A DNA stretch of 64,000 nucleotides. Origin: an uncultured Prevotella sp. Lineage in GTDB: Bacteria > Bacteroidota > Bacteroidia > Bacteroidales > Bacteroidaceae. Location: assembly GCA_946405145.1 (NCBI GenBank), contig CAMJGE010000009.1, positions 47,021 through 111,020 of the forward strand, in the 5' to 3' direction. The notes beneath the pieces were generated by a model. It saw only the letters and a program-made list of their open reading frames with translations. It did not search any database and was not told the DNA's origin. A program made the translations under genes and the position numbers. Of the stretch, positions 50,648 to 60,007 are shown one piece after another; position 1 is the stretch's first letter, and each line of letters opens with the position of its first letter.

Positions 50648-51661
50648 ATGAAGAATCTATATCCATTGCTGTTTGAGGCGAATCTGCATACGGTGGTGTG
50701 GGGCGGAGAGCGGTTGAGGCCCTACAAGGGGATGACACCTTCTGACGAGCCTATTGGCGAGAGTTGGGAGGTGAGTGCCGTGCCCACCAGCACGAGCATC
50801 GTGAGTAACGGCGCCTGGAAGGGCAGGGACCTGATATCGGTGATCAACGAAGAACCGGAGGCTATCCTTGGCCAAAAGGTGAACGAGAAATATCATGGAC
50901 AGCTGCCCTTGCTGGTGAAGTTTATCGATGCCAAGAAGGACTTGAGCATCCAGGTGCATCCCAATGATGAGATGGCGATGTGCCAGCATGGGAAGATGGG
51001 CAAGTCGGAGATGTGGTATGTGATCAAGGCTGATGAAGGGGCGCATCTCTATGCGGGCTTTAAAAAGGAGATTCACATCGGGGAGTACTATCAGCGTATC
51101 GCTGACGGTACAATCACGGAGGTGCTGGCTGACCATCAGGTGAAGGCGGGCGATGTGTTCTATCTGCCAGCAGGGCGTGTGCATGCCATCTGTGGCGGCA
51201 TCCTACTGGCGGAGGTGCAGCAGTCGTCGGACGTGACGTATCGGATCTTTGACTATAACCGGCCTGGACTGGACGGTAAACCGCGTGAGCTGCATACTGC
51301 CCTGGCTGCCAAGGCGCTCGACTTCCATGTGGAGCGCAACTACCGGACGGAGTATCCGGCGACTGCCAACAGGGCGACTCAGATTATCGACACGCCTTAT
51401 TTTGACGTGCGGGTGATGGAGGTGTCGAAACCGTTCCATCGGGATCTGCGGAAGTATGACAGTTTTATCATCACCATGTGTATCGAGGGGGACTGTGTGA
51501 TCCATGTGCGGAGCACAGGGGATGAGATCCTGCTGAAGGAGGGGCACAGCACGCTGATCCCAGCGGCGATAGCCGACTTTGAGATATGGCCGCAACAGGG
51601 CAAGACGCGGATCCTGGATGCGTTTATCGATAATAAGAGAAGAGGTCACCATTTCTGGTGA
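50648..51661 (+). CDS. manA: Mannose-6-phosphate isomerase, class I
   Basis: 337-aa zinc enzyme linking fructose-6-P and mannose-6-P, and so feeding GDP-mannose and GDP-fucose for surface glycans. Motifs: ESWEVSAVPTS, FIDAKKDLSIQVHPND with metal His, GKSEMWYVI with the Glu, and DVFYLPAGRVHAI. The ATG at 50648 is preferred to a TTG 6 nt earlier. The stop is embedded in a hairpin (51640-51667). Confidence 0.95.
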   Translation: MKNLYPLLFEANLHTVVWGGERLRPYKGMTPSDEPIGESWEVSAVPTSTSIVSNGAWKGRDLISVINEEPEAILGQKVNEKYHGQLPLLVKFIDAKKDLSIQVHPNDEMAMCQHGKMGKSEMWYVIKADEGAHLYAGFKKEIHIGEYYQRIADGTITEVLADHQVKAGDVFYLPAGRVHAICGGILLAEVQQSSDVTYRIFDYNRPGLDGKPRELHTALAAKALDFHVERNYRTEYPATANRATQIIDTPYFDVRVMEVSKPFHRDLRKYDSFIITMCIEGDCVIHVRSTGDEILLKEGHSTLIPAAIADFEIWPQQGKTRILDAFIDNKRRGHHFW

Positions 51662-51667
51662 CCTCTT
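51640..51667. terminator. Hairpin overlapping the manA stop
   Basis: Perfect 11-bp stem AAGAGGTCACC / GGTGACCTCTT around ATTTCT, between convergent manA and the RAYT gene. No clear T run follows. Confidence 0.6.
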
Positions 51668-51704
51668 CAAGGTTAACAAAATTAGCTCACTTTTATCATG
51701 TAAT

Positions 51705-52511
51705 TCATAGAATTTTCTTTGAACTAGCACGGGTGATGGTATATTCGCTCACTGTTGTCAGTCGTGAGAGCTGGCGGATGCTGGCACCAAAGTCCTTGGC
51801 TTCTTTCAGCATCTTATAACGTTGCTGCTTGGGATATAGCTTAATGTCCTTGGGCGACTTGATGTGATAGGTGGTTGTGAGAAAATCGATGACTGATGCA
51901 TCGGGAACGAATCCGCGGTATCTGTCGAAGCTGTGTACCAGCAGCGCTTTGGGCAATGGGGTGTTGACCTGGTCGATCAGGTGCTGACGGGGGATGCGTT
52001 CGTACACCTTGTTGACGGCGCAGAAGTCTGACACACGGTTGGCGGCTTTGATATACTCGCGCCAACTGCTCCAGTCGTAGTCCTCGACATGGTGGCACAG
52101 CTTGGCTGCTACAGGCAGCTGATGGATATAGCTCAACAGTGTCAGGAGATGGGCCTCGTCGTTGACGGGCTCGCTTTTAAACCTGTGCTGAAACAGCTGG
52201 CCCGAATGGTTGTATTTGCCGTTGTAGTAGATCACATAGCGCAAAGCCACTTTCCTAACCACCTCGGAGATGCTATCGCCTTCCTCCTTGATGAGCAGAT
52301 GAACACAATCGGGCATCAAGCAATAGGCGCCTATGCTGCAATGACTGGCAGAGGGGCGATTGGGGTTTTCTTGAGGGGATGCTATATTGTGAAGGATGCG
52401 GATGAACTTCCGATAGTCATCTTTCCTCTCAAAGATTTGCTGGCGTTTGATGCCTTTGAGCATCACGTGGTAGATGCTTGTCTGGCTAGGGTGTCTGGAG
52501 TGTCTTGACAT
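51705..52511 (-). CDS. RAYT (REP-associated tyrosine transposase-like) protein
   Basis: 268 aa of the Y1 transposase/TnpA_REP family. It has IYHVMLKGIKRQQIFE, the His-hydrophobic-His site region LMPDCVHLLI, and SYIHQLPVAAKL with the catalytic Tyr (about Y128), followed by DYDWSSWREY. In the HUH motif the first His is Cys (C69-V70-H71), which could impair metal binding. The C-terminal 80 residues carry an HTH-like segment. RAYTs act on REP-type palindromes; this window has several GC-rich palindromes. No insertion-sequence ends surround the gene, so it is probably a single-copy resident gene. Confidence 0.88.
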   Translation of the reverse strand: MSRHSRHPSQTSIYHVMLKGIKRQQIFERKDDYRKFIRILHNIASPQENPNRPSASHCSIGAYCLMPDCVHLLIKEEGDSISEVVRKVALRYVIYYNGKYNHSGQLFQHRFKSEPVNDEAHLLTLLSYIHQLPVAAKLCHHVEDYDWSSWREYIKAANRVSDFCAVNKVYERIPRQHLIDQVNTPLPKALLVHSFDRYRGFVPDASVIDFLTTTYHIKSPKDIKLYPKQQRYKMLKEAKDFGASIRQLSRLTTVSEYTITRASSKKIL

Positions 52512-52631
52512 ATAGTTCTGTGCGATAATGGTTCTCGTTATTCTTTTTCGAGTGCAAAGTTAGCTCGAATTTTTTAATTGCTCCTCTTTTTTTTTCGAAA
52601 TTTTTTGGGGTAATATCTTCATCGTATATAT

Positions 52632-52649
52632 AAGTGTCTATAGACACTT
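52632..52649. promoter_or_regulatory. Perfect 18-bp palindrome between divergent genes
   Basis: AAGTGTCTATAGACACTT is fully self-complementary and lies between the RAYT gene and the 52794 gene. It may be an operator, or a hairpin at RNA level. Confidence 0.5.
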
Positions 52650-52725
52650 CTTTTATAAAATTGCCTTTAAAAAAAATGTAAGATGTGTCCCTTGCGCTGC
52701 AAAAAAATAAAAAACTGAAGAAATG

Positions 52726-52757
52726 TTTGGTGTTGTGGGTAATTTGCAGTACCTTTG
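52726..52757 (+). promoter_or_regulatory. Promoter of the 52794 gene and WecA-like gene
   Basis: TTTG at 52726-52729 and TACCTTTG at 52750-52757 with 20 bp between. Confidence 0.75.
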
Positions 52758-52793
52758 CAGCGAAATAAACAATTAACAATAGGATATAGCCTA

Positions 52794-53141
52794 ATGATTG
52801 ACAAGGAAATCATCATAAAAAACGAAAGGGAGAATGACGGACAGACCATATTCCTCTATTATGACGACATAGCAGGGATGTATATGGCTTTCGGTCAGTC
52901 GGCTTATTATGCGACGATGGTTACCGATCCCTATATGTCGTATTCCGAGGCCATGCAGATGCCTGTAGCCCTGTTGCGTCGTGAGCATGTGCTCAGTCTG
53001 CGTCAGAGCCTGAACAGGGTAGATCATGCTGTGCGCTCTTATTATCGTTTTTCTTTGCGAGAGAATGTAGGAAAGGCCGGCTATGAGCGCTGGGCTAATG
53101 GTATTATTACGCGTCATGGTCAGATTGCAAAATATACTTGA
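52794..53141 (+). CDS. Conserved hypothetical protein upstream of the WecA-like gene
   Basis: 115 aa; no domain recognised. The sequence has a compact mixed pattern (GQTIFLYYDDIAGMYMAFGQSAYYA; VALLRREHVLSLRQSLNRVD) without signal peptide or membrane helix. The ATG at 52794 is chosen because it lies 36 nt after the promoter; the in-frame ATG at 52755 would overlap the promoter element. Its stop is 4 nt before the WecA-like start, so the two are one operon. Confidence 0.7.
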   Translation: MIDKEIIIKNERENDGQTIFLYYDDIAGMYMAFGQSAYYATMVTDPYMSYSEAMQMPVALLRREHVLSLRQSLNRVDHAVRSYYRFSLRENVGKAGYERWANGIITRHGQIAKYT

Positions 53142-53145
53142 TGAC

Positions 53146-54396
53146 ATGGATTTATCGCTCATTGCTTTAATAGTCACATTTGTAGCGATGCTTACCTCGG
53201 CATTGGTTTTCCCCTTTGCCCTGAAATTTGCATTGAAGCGTAATATCGTGGATCAGCCCAACGCCCGAAAGCTGCAGCGTAGTCCGGTGCCAGTTTTCGG
53301 CGGCGTGATCGTGTTCTCCGGCATCTTTGTTGGTACAATTGTGCTTCAGCTGTTTTTCGATAGCGAGATGTTGACGTGGATCCTGGTGTCGCTCATGGCG
53401 ATGATGATCATTGGTACCTGGGATGACATCAAGGGCTTGTCGGCTGTCTTGCGACTGGTGGTGGAAATTGTTCTGGTGGGCTGTTTTATCGCTATCACAG
53501 GTGTCTATATCGATAATTTCCATGGTATGTGGGGATTATATCAGTTGGATCCATGGTTTGCCATACCATTCTCGATATTTGCGGGTGTAGGTACTATTAA
53601 TGCCGTTAACATGATTGATGGTGTGGACGGCTACTCCTCGGGCTATGGTATGTTGGCCTTCCTGTGTTTCGCCATCGCCTTCCACAGTACCTGGGCGCCA
53701 ACGATGGTTTGCCTGACCTTGATTGCGGGAGGTGCCTTGTTGCCCTTCTTCCTGCATAATGTGTTCGGCATGCGTTCGCGTATGTTTATTGGTGATGGTG
53801 GTACCTTGATGCTGGGTATGCTGTTGACGGTGCTCGCCTTTGGTGCGCTGTCGAGCAAGGTTGGCTTGTCGAAACTGGAAGCCAGTGGTGTCAGCATCCC
53901 TGCCTTTGCACTGGCTGTGGGATGTATTCCTATCTTTGACGCACTTCGCGTGATGACACTGCGTATGTCGCATGGTAAGTCGCCTATGAAGGCTGACAAG
54001 TCGCATCTGCATCATTTGTTTATCGATATGGGCTTCTCTCATCTGGGCGCTGCTCTGTTTATCCTTTTCCTGAATATACTGGTGATTCTTGCCTGGCTGT
54101 TGTCGTGGTACTTAGGTGCCTCCGTGGATCTGCAGCTCTATCTGGTCATTGCGATGGCACTGCTGGCTACTGTCGGTGTCTATAACGTGATGCGTGCCCA
54201 ACAGAATGGCGGTCCTGTGGATGAGGAAGGTTATCCTGAAGGTACTGCCATCTGGCATCTGTTCTGTCGTCTCGGCGCATGGACGCATAAGGAGGATAAG
54301 CGTGGCTGGCGTGTGATGAGATACTTGATGGACTATCCGTTGCTGGGGCATAGCTTCAAGGTGAAGTGTGGGAAGTGTGAAAAGGTAAAAGGGTAA
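53146..54396 (+). CDS. Undecaprenyl-phosphate sugar-1-phosphate transferase (WecA/MraY family)
   Basis: 416-aa inner-membrane enzyme with about eleven hydrophobic segments. Family motifs: DQPNARKLQRSPVPVFGG, GTWDDIKGL, NAVNMIDGVDG, FIGDGGTLMLG and KSHLHHLFIDMG. It starts lipid-linked glycan synthesis by moving a HexNAc-1-phosphate (or relative) to undecaprenyl phosphate. It is the only initiating transferase in the window and could serve the polysaccharide locus 4 kb upstream. The last codons lie in an A/G-rich tandem repeat. Confidence 0.93.
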   Translation: MDLSLIALIVTFVAMLTSALVFPFALKFALKRNIVDQPNARKLQRSPVPVFGGVIVFSGIFVGTIVLQLFFDSEMLTWILVSLMAMMIIGTWDDIKGLSAVLRLVVEIVLVGCFIAITGVYIDNFHGMWGLYQLDPWFAIPFSIFAGVGTINAVNMIDGVDGYSSGYGMLAFLCFAIAFHSTWAPTMVCLTLIAGGALLPFFLHNVFGMRSRMFIGDGGTLMLGMLLTVLAFGALSSKVGLSKLEASGVSIPAFALAVGCIPIFDALRVMTLRMSHGKSPMKADKSHLHHLFIDMGFSHLGAALFILFLNILVILAWLLSWYLGASVDLQLYLVIAMALLATVGVYNVMRAQQNGGPVDEEGYPEGTAIWHLFCRLGAWTHKEDKRGWRVMRYLMDYPLLGHSFKVKCGKCEKVKG

Positions 54397-54415
54397 AAGG
54401 GTAAAAAGGTAAAAA
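54383..54415. repeat. Tandem GGTAAAAG-type repeat
   Basis: About four units of AAGGGTAAAA overlapping the end of the WecA-like gene. Related A-rich units lie between other genes at 58105, 60008 and 62954. Confidence 0.7.
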
Positions 54416-54420
54416 TGATA

Positions 54421-54457
54421 AAAAATCCCGGAATCATTTGGTGGTTTCGGGATTTTT
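54421..54457. terminator. Terminator hairpin
   Basis: AAAAATCCCG (54421-54430) and CGGGATTTTT (54448-54457). The -33 TTTG of the next promoter lies in its loop. Confidence 0.75.
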
Positions 54458-54468
54458 GTTTAGTTTTG
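54437..54468 (+). promoter_or_regulatory. Promoter of the lipoprotein gene
   Basis: TTTG at 54437-54440 and TAGTTTTG at 54461-54468 with 20 bp between; it is nested in the terminator of the upstream operon. Confidence 0.7.
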
Positions 54469-54508
54469 CAGCCAGTTGATGTTAAGTCTAACTATCAAAG
54501 ACAACTTT

Positions 54509-55774
54509 ATGAGAATTTTAAATGTGTTTTATGTGACCGCTCTATGCGGTGTGTTAACCCTCAGCGGCTGTTCTGAGGAAGTGATGAACCCGTCGATGCC
54601 TGAGCCCGACAAAGGGCAACTGCGTGTGAGGACACGTGGTGAAGGCGACGAAGCCCTGCAAAGCAGACTCTATGTGTTTGATGACACCGGGCAGTGCGTG
54701 GCGATGCTGTCGCCTGATGACAATGAGCAGTTTGTGACTGCCGACCTCTCGTCTGGCTCCTATGACCTCTATGGCATCGGCAGCGACGATCTATCAAACT
54801 TTGTATTGCCCAATGCTGACGATGCGACGCCTACCACGGCGATTGCAGTGGCAGCGGGAAAGCAGATGGGTGACTTGTTGATCGGACATGAGAAGATCAG
54901 TCTGGCAGATGGGGACCATGAAACCCTGAACATCCAACTGGAACGGAAGGTGACCTGCGTGACACGGGTGACCATCCACGAGGTGCCTGATGATGTGGAG
55001 CAGGTGAACGTGTCGGTGAGTCCGATGTACCGGCAACTGCTGCTTAACGGCAGCTATGCTGATGCGACTGGTACTTACACCATTAGTCTGACTGACCAGG
55101 GGGCTGGCGACTGGGAGGCGGAGCCTCATGAGATGATGCTGCCCAGTGATAAGCTACCGGAGATTACCATCAGCTTCATCAAGGGCGAAGACGTGAACAG
55201 TTATTCTTATACGGCTCCCCTGTCGTTCAAGGCGAATAACAATGTCTCTGTAGAGGGTACGTTCGTGGGTCTGCAGGGCGTTGAACTGACGGCCACGCTG
55301 ACATCTCAATCCTGGGAGGCAACGCCTCGTGACATCTCGTTCGACTTCGACGAGCTGCCTCTTGTCGGACAGATGTATCAGGGCTACTTCGTGGTGGCGA
55401 CGGATCCTGAAAAACGGATAGCTACCTTGTTGAGTGCCAAGGGTGTGGGCTTCACGGCACCTGCTAAGAGTGATCAGACGAGCTGGCTGACTACCCTCAA
55501 TGCTGCGATGAACGGTTATGCTAAGCCTAGCTTTGCCGCGGCTGACGACCACTGGCGCCTGCCAACACTGGAGGAGTGTGGCGTCTTCTCGAAGAATACG
55601 GACTTTGTGATGTCGTTCTCGCCCGAAGGTCTTTCCAGCATCTATTTCTGTCTGGATGGCTCAACCCTGAAAGGGGCGCGGTCTAAACAAACGGCGCAGG
55701 GCATCATGCTCCTGTCGGACCAGGAACTCTCCAAGGATGTGAAGTTGAGGCCTGTGATTGATATCCGGTATTAA
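54509..55774 (+). CDS. Surface or periplasmic lipoprotein, fimbrial-subunit-like
   Basis: 421-aa lipoprotein. The start MRILNVFYVTALCGVLTLSG-C gives a lipobox with Cys 21. The next 200 residues (RLYVFDDTGQCVAML; LSSGSYDLYGIG; a repeated V...I..VP pattern) resemble the N-terminal part of Bacteroidales FimB/Mfa2-type fimbrial proteins. The C-terminal part (HWRLPTLEECGVF) resembles a DUF1566-like block. The role is unknown; anchoring or surface assembly is possible. Confidence 0.75.
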   Translation: MRILNVFYVTALCGVLTLSGCSEEVMNPSMPEPDKGQLRVRTRGEGDEALQSRLYVFDDTGQCVAMLSPDDNEQFVTADLSSGSYDLYGIGSDDLSNFVLPNADDATPTTAIAVAAGKQMGDLLIGHEKISLADGDHETLNIQLERKVTCVTRVTIHEVPDDVEQVNVSVSPMYRQLLLNGSYADATGTYTISLTDQGAGDWEAEPHEMMLPSDKLPEITISFIKGEDVNSYSYTAPLSFKANNNVSVEGTFVGLQGVELTATLTSQSWEATPRDISFDFDELPLVGQMYQGYFVVATDPEKRIATLLSAKGVGFTAPAKSDQTSWLTTLNAAMNGYAKPSFAAADDHWRLPTLEECGVFSKNTDFVMSFSPEGLSSIYFCLDGSTLKGARSKQTAQGIMLLSDQELSKDVKLRPVIDIRY

Positions 55775-55810
55775 ATAAGAAATCCCGCTCATCGGCGGGA
55801 TTTCTTATTT
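55773..55810. terminator. Bidirectional terminator between the lipoprotein gene and nagB
   Basis: Perfect 16-bp stem AAATAAGAAATCCCGC / GCGGGATTTCTTATTT around TCATCG. Confidence 0.9.
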
Positions 55811-55816
55811 GGTCAT

Positions 55817-56611
55817 TTAAAGGATCTGATCCTGTTCGATGTCCTTGAAGTATTTGTAGGTGCTGACCTTCAGTTCGTCGGCAGCCTCTTCATCGCAGAC
55901 GATGATGCCATGCTCGTGCATCTGGAGGGCTGAGATGGTCCACATGTGGTTGACTGCTCCCTCGATGGCAGCCTGCAGGGCACGTGCCTTGGCATGACCA
56001 TTGGCAAGGATCATCACCTCACGGGCATCCATCACAGTGCCTACACCTACTGTCAGGGCATGAGCAGGCACGTTCTCGGGCTTGCCGCCAAAGAAACGGG
56101 AGTTGGCGATGCGGGTGTCGGTGGTCAGGGTCTTCATACGGGTTCTTGAACGCAGGGAAGAACCAGGCTCGTTGAAGGCGATATGACCATCAGGACCGAT
56201 ACCGCCGATGAACAGATCGATGCCGCCAGCCTCCTGGATCATCTCCTCATAGTGCCTGCACTCTGCTACGAGGTCGGGGGCATTACCATTCAGGATATGG
56301 ATGTTCTCCTTCGGACAGTCGATATGGTCGAAGAGGTTACGCGCCATGAAGGCATGGTAGCTCTCAGGATGAGCCTCGGGCAGACCAACGTATTCGTCCA
56401 TGTTGAAGGTCAACACATTTTTGAAGGATACCTTACCGGCACGGTTGGCCTCGACAAGGGCGTTGTACATTCCCACGGGAGAAGAACCGGTAGGCAGACC
56501 CAGCACGAACTTGCGATCAGGTGTAGGATTGAACCTATTGATGCACTCAATGACGTGGTTTGCGGCCCACTGTGACATTTTCTGGTAGTCACTCTGAATA
56601 ATTACTCTCAT
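55817..56611 (-). CDS. nagB: Glucosamine-6-phosphate deaminase
   Basis: 264-aa cytoplasmic enzyme that converts glucosamine-6-P to fructose-6-P and ammonia. Motifs: [24 protein letters not shown] with the catalytic Asp, and [18 protein letters not shown] with the His/Glu of the active site. ATG 56611 fits the family; an in-frame extension upstream runs over the promoter. Confidence 0.97.
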   Translation of the reverse strand: MRVIIQSDYQKMSQWAANHVIECINRFNPTPDRKFVLGLPTGSSPVGMYNALVEANRAGKVSFKNVLTFNMDEYVGLPEAHPESYHAFMARNLFDHIDCPKENIHILNGNAPDLVAECRHYEEMIQEAGGIDLFIGGIGPDGHIAFNEPGSSLRSRTRMKTLTTDTRIANSRFFGGKPENVPAHALTVGVGTVMDAREVMILANGHAKARALQAAIEGAVNHMWTISALQMHEHGIIVCDEEAADELKVSTYKYFKDIEQDQIL

Positions 56612-56647
56612 AATGTAAATCTGTTTTTTGGTTATAATATCTGTGTG

Positions 56648-56655
56648 CAAAAATA
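56648..56655 (-). promoter_or_regulatory. nagB promoter -7 element
   Basis: TATTTTTG on the minus strand, 36 nt before the nagB start. The -33 element is not obvious. Confidence 0.55.
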
Positions 56656-56740
56656 CAAATTTTCTCCAAAGATTCATGAAAATCATACTATTTTTTTTAT
56701 TAATCTGTGTTAATACGTCTTATCTATGACAGATTTTCAT

Positions 56741-56748
56741 TAATTTTG
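56741..56748 (+). promoter_or_regulatory. hflX promoter -7 element, almost touching the start codon
   Basis: TAATTTTG ends 7 nt before the hflX ATG (56756), so transcription should begin at or within a few bases of the start codon. No clear -33 TTTG is present. Confidence 0.6.
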
Positions 56749-56755
56749 CAAGCGT

Positions 56756-58108
56756 ATGAAGGAATTTGTAATTTCAGAGGCCAAGGCAGAGACCGCGGTG
56801 CTGGTCGGACTCATCACCAAGGAACAGGACGAGGCCAAGACTAAGGAATATCTCGATGAACTGGAGTTCCTGGCGGATACCGCCGGGGCTGTGACGGTGA
56901 AGCGGTTTACCCAGAAGGTGGGCGGACCGAGTCAGACCACCTATGTGGGGAGTGGAAAGCTCCAGGAAATCAAAGCGTATATCAAACAATGTCAGGATGC
57001 TTACGATGACTGGCTCGACCAGCAGGATGCCCAACTGTTTGCAGATGGTCTGCTCGACGAATCGAATGCGCCGCAACCAGTGGGTATGGTGATCTTCGAC
57101 GATGAGCTCTCTGCCAAGCAGATGCGTAACATCGAGAAGGAGCTGCAGGTGAAGATCCTGGACCGTACCTCACTGATACTCGACATCTTTGCCATGCGTG
57201 CCCAGACGGCTGAGGCCAAGGCGCAGGTGGAACTGGCCCAGCACAGGTATATGCTGCCCCGACTGCAGCGCCTGTGGACACACCTGGAGCGACAGGGTGG
57301 TGGCTCGGGCTCTGGCGGTGGAAAAGGATCGGTGGGACTCCGCGGACCTGGTGAGACACAGCTGGAGATGGACCGTCGTATCATCCTGCAGCGTATCACC
57401 CTGTTGAAACAGCGACTGGCAGAGATCGACAAGCAGAAGACCACCCAGCGTAAGAACAGAGGCCGTCTGATCCGTGTGGCACTCGTGGGCTATACCAACG
57501 TGGGTAAGAGTACGATGATGAACCTGCTGGCTAAGAGTGAGGTGTTTGCCGAGAACAAGCTCTTCGCCACCCTCGACACGACGGTTCGTAAGATGACCAT
57601 CGACAACCTGCCCTTCCTGTTGGCTGATACCGTCGGCTTTATCCGTAAGTTGCCTTCCGACCTGGTGGAGAGTTTCAAGAGTACCCTCGACGAGGTGCGT
57701 GAGGCTGACCTGCTGGTGCATGTGGTGGATATCTCGCATCCTGACTTTGAGGAGCAGATCCGTGTGGTGGAAGAGACACTGAAGGAACTGGGCTGCGCCG
57801 ACAAACCAGCCATGCTGGTGTTTAACAAGATCGATGCCTATACATGGGTGGAGAAGGAGGAAGACGACCTGACACCGATGACGAAGGAGAACTATACCCT
57901 CGAGGATCTGAAGAAGACCTGGATGGCTAACCCCTCCCCCGACCCCTCCCCTGGATCAGGGGCAGGGAGGTATCTCGAGCGCCTGTTTATAAGTGCGAAG
58001 CAGAAAGAGAATATCGATGAGTTGCGCGACATCCTCTATAAGCGGGTGCGCGAGCTGCATGTACAGAAATATCCGTATAATGATTTTCTTTATACGATAG
58101 AAGAGTAA
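56756..58108 (+). CDS. hflX: GTPase HflX
   Basis: 450-aa ribosome-associated GTPase that rescues stalled or heat-damaged ribosomes. It has the HflX N-terminal domain (VGGPSQTTYVGSGKLQEI), the GGGSGSGGGKGSVGLRGPGE linker, G1 GYTNVGKST (245-253), G3 DTVGF (291-295) and G4 NKID (357-360). Residues about 391-404 (ANPSPDPSPGSGAG) come from a GC-rich palindromic repeat in the loop before the last GTPase strand. The transcript may be leaderless. Confidence 0.96.
   Translation: MKEFVISEAKAETAVLVGLITKEQDEAKTKEYLDELEFLADTAGAVTVKRFTQKVGGPSQTTYVGSGKLQEIKAYIKQCQDAYDDWLDQQDAQLFADGLLDESNAPQPVGMVIFDDELSAKQMRNIEKELQVKILDRTSLILDIFAMRAQTAEAKAQVELAQHRYMLPRLQRLWTHLERQGGGSGSGGGKGSVGLRGPGETQLEMDRRIILQRITLLKQRLAEIDKQKTTQRKNRGRLIRVALVGYTNVGKSTMMNLLAKSEVFAENKLFATLDTTVRKMTIDNLPFLLADTVGFIRKLPSDLVESFKSTLDEVREADLLVHVVDISHPDFEEQIRVVEETLKELGCADKPAMLVFNKIDAYTWVEKEEDDLTPMTKENYTLEDLKKTWMANPSPDPSPGSGAGRYLERLFISAKQKENIDELRDILYKRVRELHVQKYPYNDFLYTIEE
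57931..57970. repeat. GC-rich palindromic repeat inside hflX
   Basis: CCCCTCCCC-rich left arm and CAGGGGCAGGGAGG right arm around GGAT. It keeps the hflX frame. Confidence 0.65.
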
Positions 58109-58143
58109 AAGGGTAAAAAGTAAAAAGGTAAAAAAGTAAAAAT
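58105..58143. repeat. Tandem GTAAAA-type spacer repeat
   Basis: About five units of (A)GGTAAAAA-like sequence filling the gap between hflX and the DUF4954 gene. Confidence 0.65.
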
Positions 58144-59997
58144 ATGAGTGAATACAGAAACTTAACACAGGCGGAGATTGAAGTCCTGGAAAATAATGTC
58201 TGCTGGGCTGAGGACTGGCAGCGAGTGATGGTGGCTGAGGATTTCAGACCCTATAACTTCCATCGTGTGATGTTCTATGGAGATATCCGCCTGGGTTCTT
58301 TCGAGAAGATGGTGGAGGTGACCAAGGGCTTCACGAAGCACTCCGGCATCAACGACGCCACCTTGAGGAATGTGACAGTGGGCAACGACTGTCTGATAGA
58401 AAAGGTGGGTAACTATATCAACAACTATACGATCGGTAACGACTGTTATATCTCGAACATCTGTACGCTGGAGACGACTGACGATGCCACCTTTGGTGAG
58501 GGCAGTGTGATCTCTGTGCTCAACGAGATGGGTGATGGCAACGTGACTATCTTCCGTGAGCTGAACAGTCAGTTGGCAGCATTCATGGTAAAACACGACC
58601 GTGACAAGGTGCTGAAGAAGGCGCTGCAGCAGATGATTGAGGATGAGCTCCGTGTGTCGCGTCCTGAGCGTGGCTTTATCGGCAATAATGTGAAGATCAT
58701 CAATGCCAAGGATATCACGAACACGATTATCAAGGGTGACTGTGAGATCAGTGGTGCTGCCCGACTCTCGGAGTGTACGGTGATGAGTTCAATGGATGCG
58801 CCTGTATTTATCGGTACGGGTGTGATCTGTGAGAACTCGATCATCTGTGACGGTTGCTCGATCAACAACTCGGTGAAGATGCAGGACTGCTTCGTGGGTG
58901 AGGCCTGTCAGGTGACCAACGGTTTTACGGCTGAGGCCAGCTTGTTCTTCGCCAACTCGTTTATGGCCAATGGTGAGGCGTGTGCCGCCTTCTGCGGTCC
59001 CTTTTGTGCCAGTCACCATAAGAGCTCACTGCTGATCGGTGGTGAGTTCTCGTTCTATAACGCAGGCTCTAACACCAACTTCTCTAACCATGCCTACAAG
59101 ATGGGTCCCTTGCACTACGGTACCCTGGAGCGTGGTACGAAGACAGCCTCTGGTGCCTATATCCTGATGCCTGCTACGATCGGTGCATTCTCTGTCTGCT
59201 TCGGTAAGCTGATGCACCATCCTGACACACGTAACCTGCCTTTCTCCTATCTCGTGGCATATGGCGACGAGTGTTATCTGGTGCCTGGTCGTAACATCAC
59301 GACGGTAGGTCTCTATCGTGATATCAAGAAATGGCCGAAGCGTGACAAGCGTTCGAAGCTGTCGCGGAAGAGTATCATCAACTTCGACTGGCTCTCGCCT
59401 TTCACCGTCGGTGAGATCATCCAGGGTATCCAAATCCTGAAGGATCTGCGCCATGCCTCGGGTGATAACGTATCGACCTATAACTTCCACGAGTATGTGA
59501 TCAACGCCTCGTCGCTGAAGAAGGGCCTGAAGTATTATGATATCGCCCTGCGTATCTATATGGGTGCTGTGCTGAAACGTGCCCAGAAGGAAGGCTATGT
59601 GGGTAAGCCTGTCAGTACCATAGGTCAGGGTAAGTGGAATGACCTGAGCGGTCTGCTGTTGCCCGAGAGCGAGGAACAGGGTCTGATTGAGGATATCAAG
59701 AACGGTATCATCGACAATATCCAGCAGGTGCTCGACCGCTTCTCTGACATTCATAACAGTTATTCAGACTATCGTTGGGCGTGGAGCTACCAGATGATTC
59801 TGGACTACTACCATCTCGACGAGTTGGATGAGGCTGCCTGTGAGCGTATTCACCAGGATTACGTGAAGGCACGTCGTGCCTGGATCGCAGAGATCCGCAA
59901 GGATGCAGAGAAGGAGTATGCGATGGGTGATGTGGAGAAGGAGGTATTTGATGACTTCTTGGAGAAACTTGATCATGAGATAGATTATGAGAACTAG
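58144..59997 (+). CDS. DUF4954 family left-handed beta-helix protein
   Basis: 617-aa cytoplasmic protein conserved in Bacteroidales. Its middle part has hexapeptide-type repeats (VTVGNDCLIEKVG, TIGNDCYISNI, GNNVKIINAKDI, FIGTGVICENSIICDGCSI), a left-handed beta helix as in acyl- and nucleotidyltransferases; the last 250 residues are helical. I assign it to DUF4954; its reaction is unknown. No signal peptide. It follows hflX after a tandem-repeat spacer. Confidence 0.88.
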   Translation: MSEYRNLTQAEIEVLENNVCWAEDWQRVMVAEDFRPYNFHRVMFYGDIRLGSFEKMVEVTKGFTKHSGINDATLRNVTVGNDCLIEKVGNYINNYTIGNDCYISNICTLETTDDATFGEGSVISVLNEMGDGNVTIFRELNSQLAAFMVKHDRDKVLKKALQQMIEDELRVSRPERGFIGNNVKIINAKDITNTIIKGDCEISGAARLSECTVMSSMDAPVFIGTGVICENSIICDGCSINNSVKMQDCFVGEACQVTNGFTAEASLFFANSFMANGEACAAFCGPFCASHHKSSLLIGGEFSFYNAGSNTNFSNHAYKMGPLHYGTLERGTKTASGAYILMPATIGAFSVCFGKLMHHPDTRNLPFSYLVAYGDECYLVPGRNITTVGLYRDIKKWPKRDKRSKLSRKSIINFDWLSPFTVGEIIQGIQILKDLRHASGDNVSTYNFHEYVINASSLKKGLKYYDIALRIYMGAVLKRAQKEGYVGKPVSTIGQGKWNDLSGLLLPESEEQGLIEDIKNGIIDNIQQVLDRFSDIHNSYSDYRWAWSYQMILDYYHLDELDEAACERIHQDYVKARRAWIAEIRKDAEKEYAMGDVEKEVFDDFLEKLDHEIDYEN

Positions 59998-60007
59998 AGG
60001 AAAAAAT

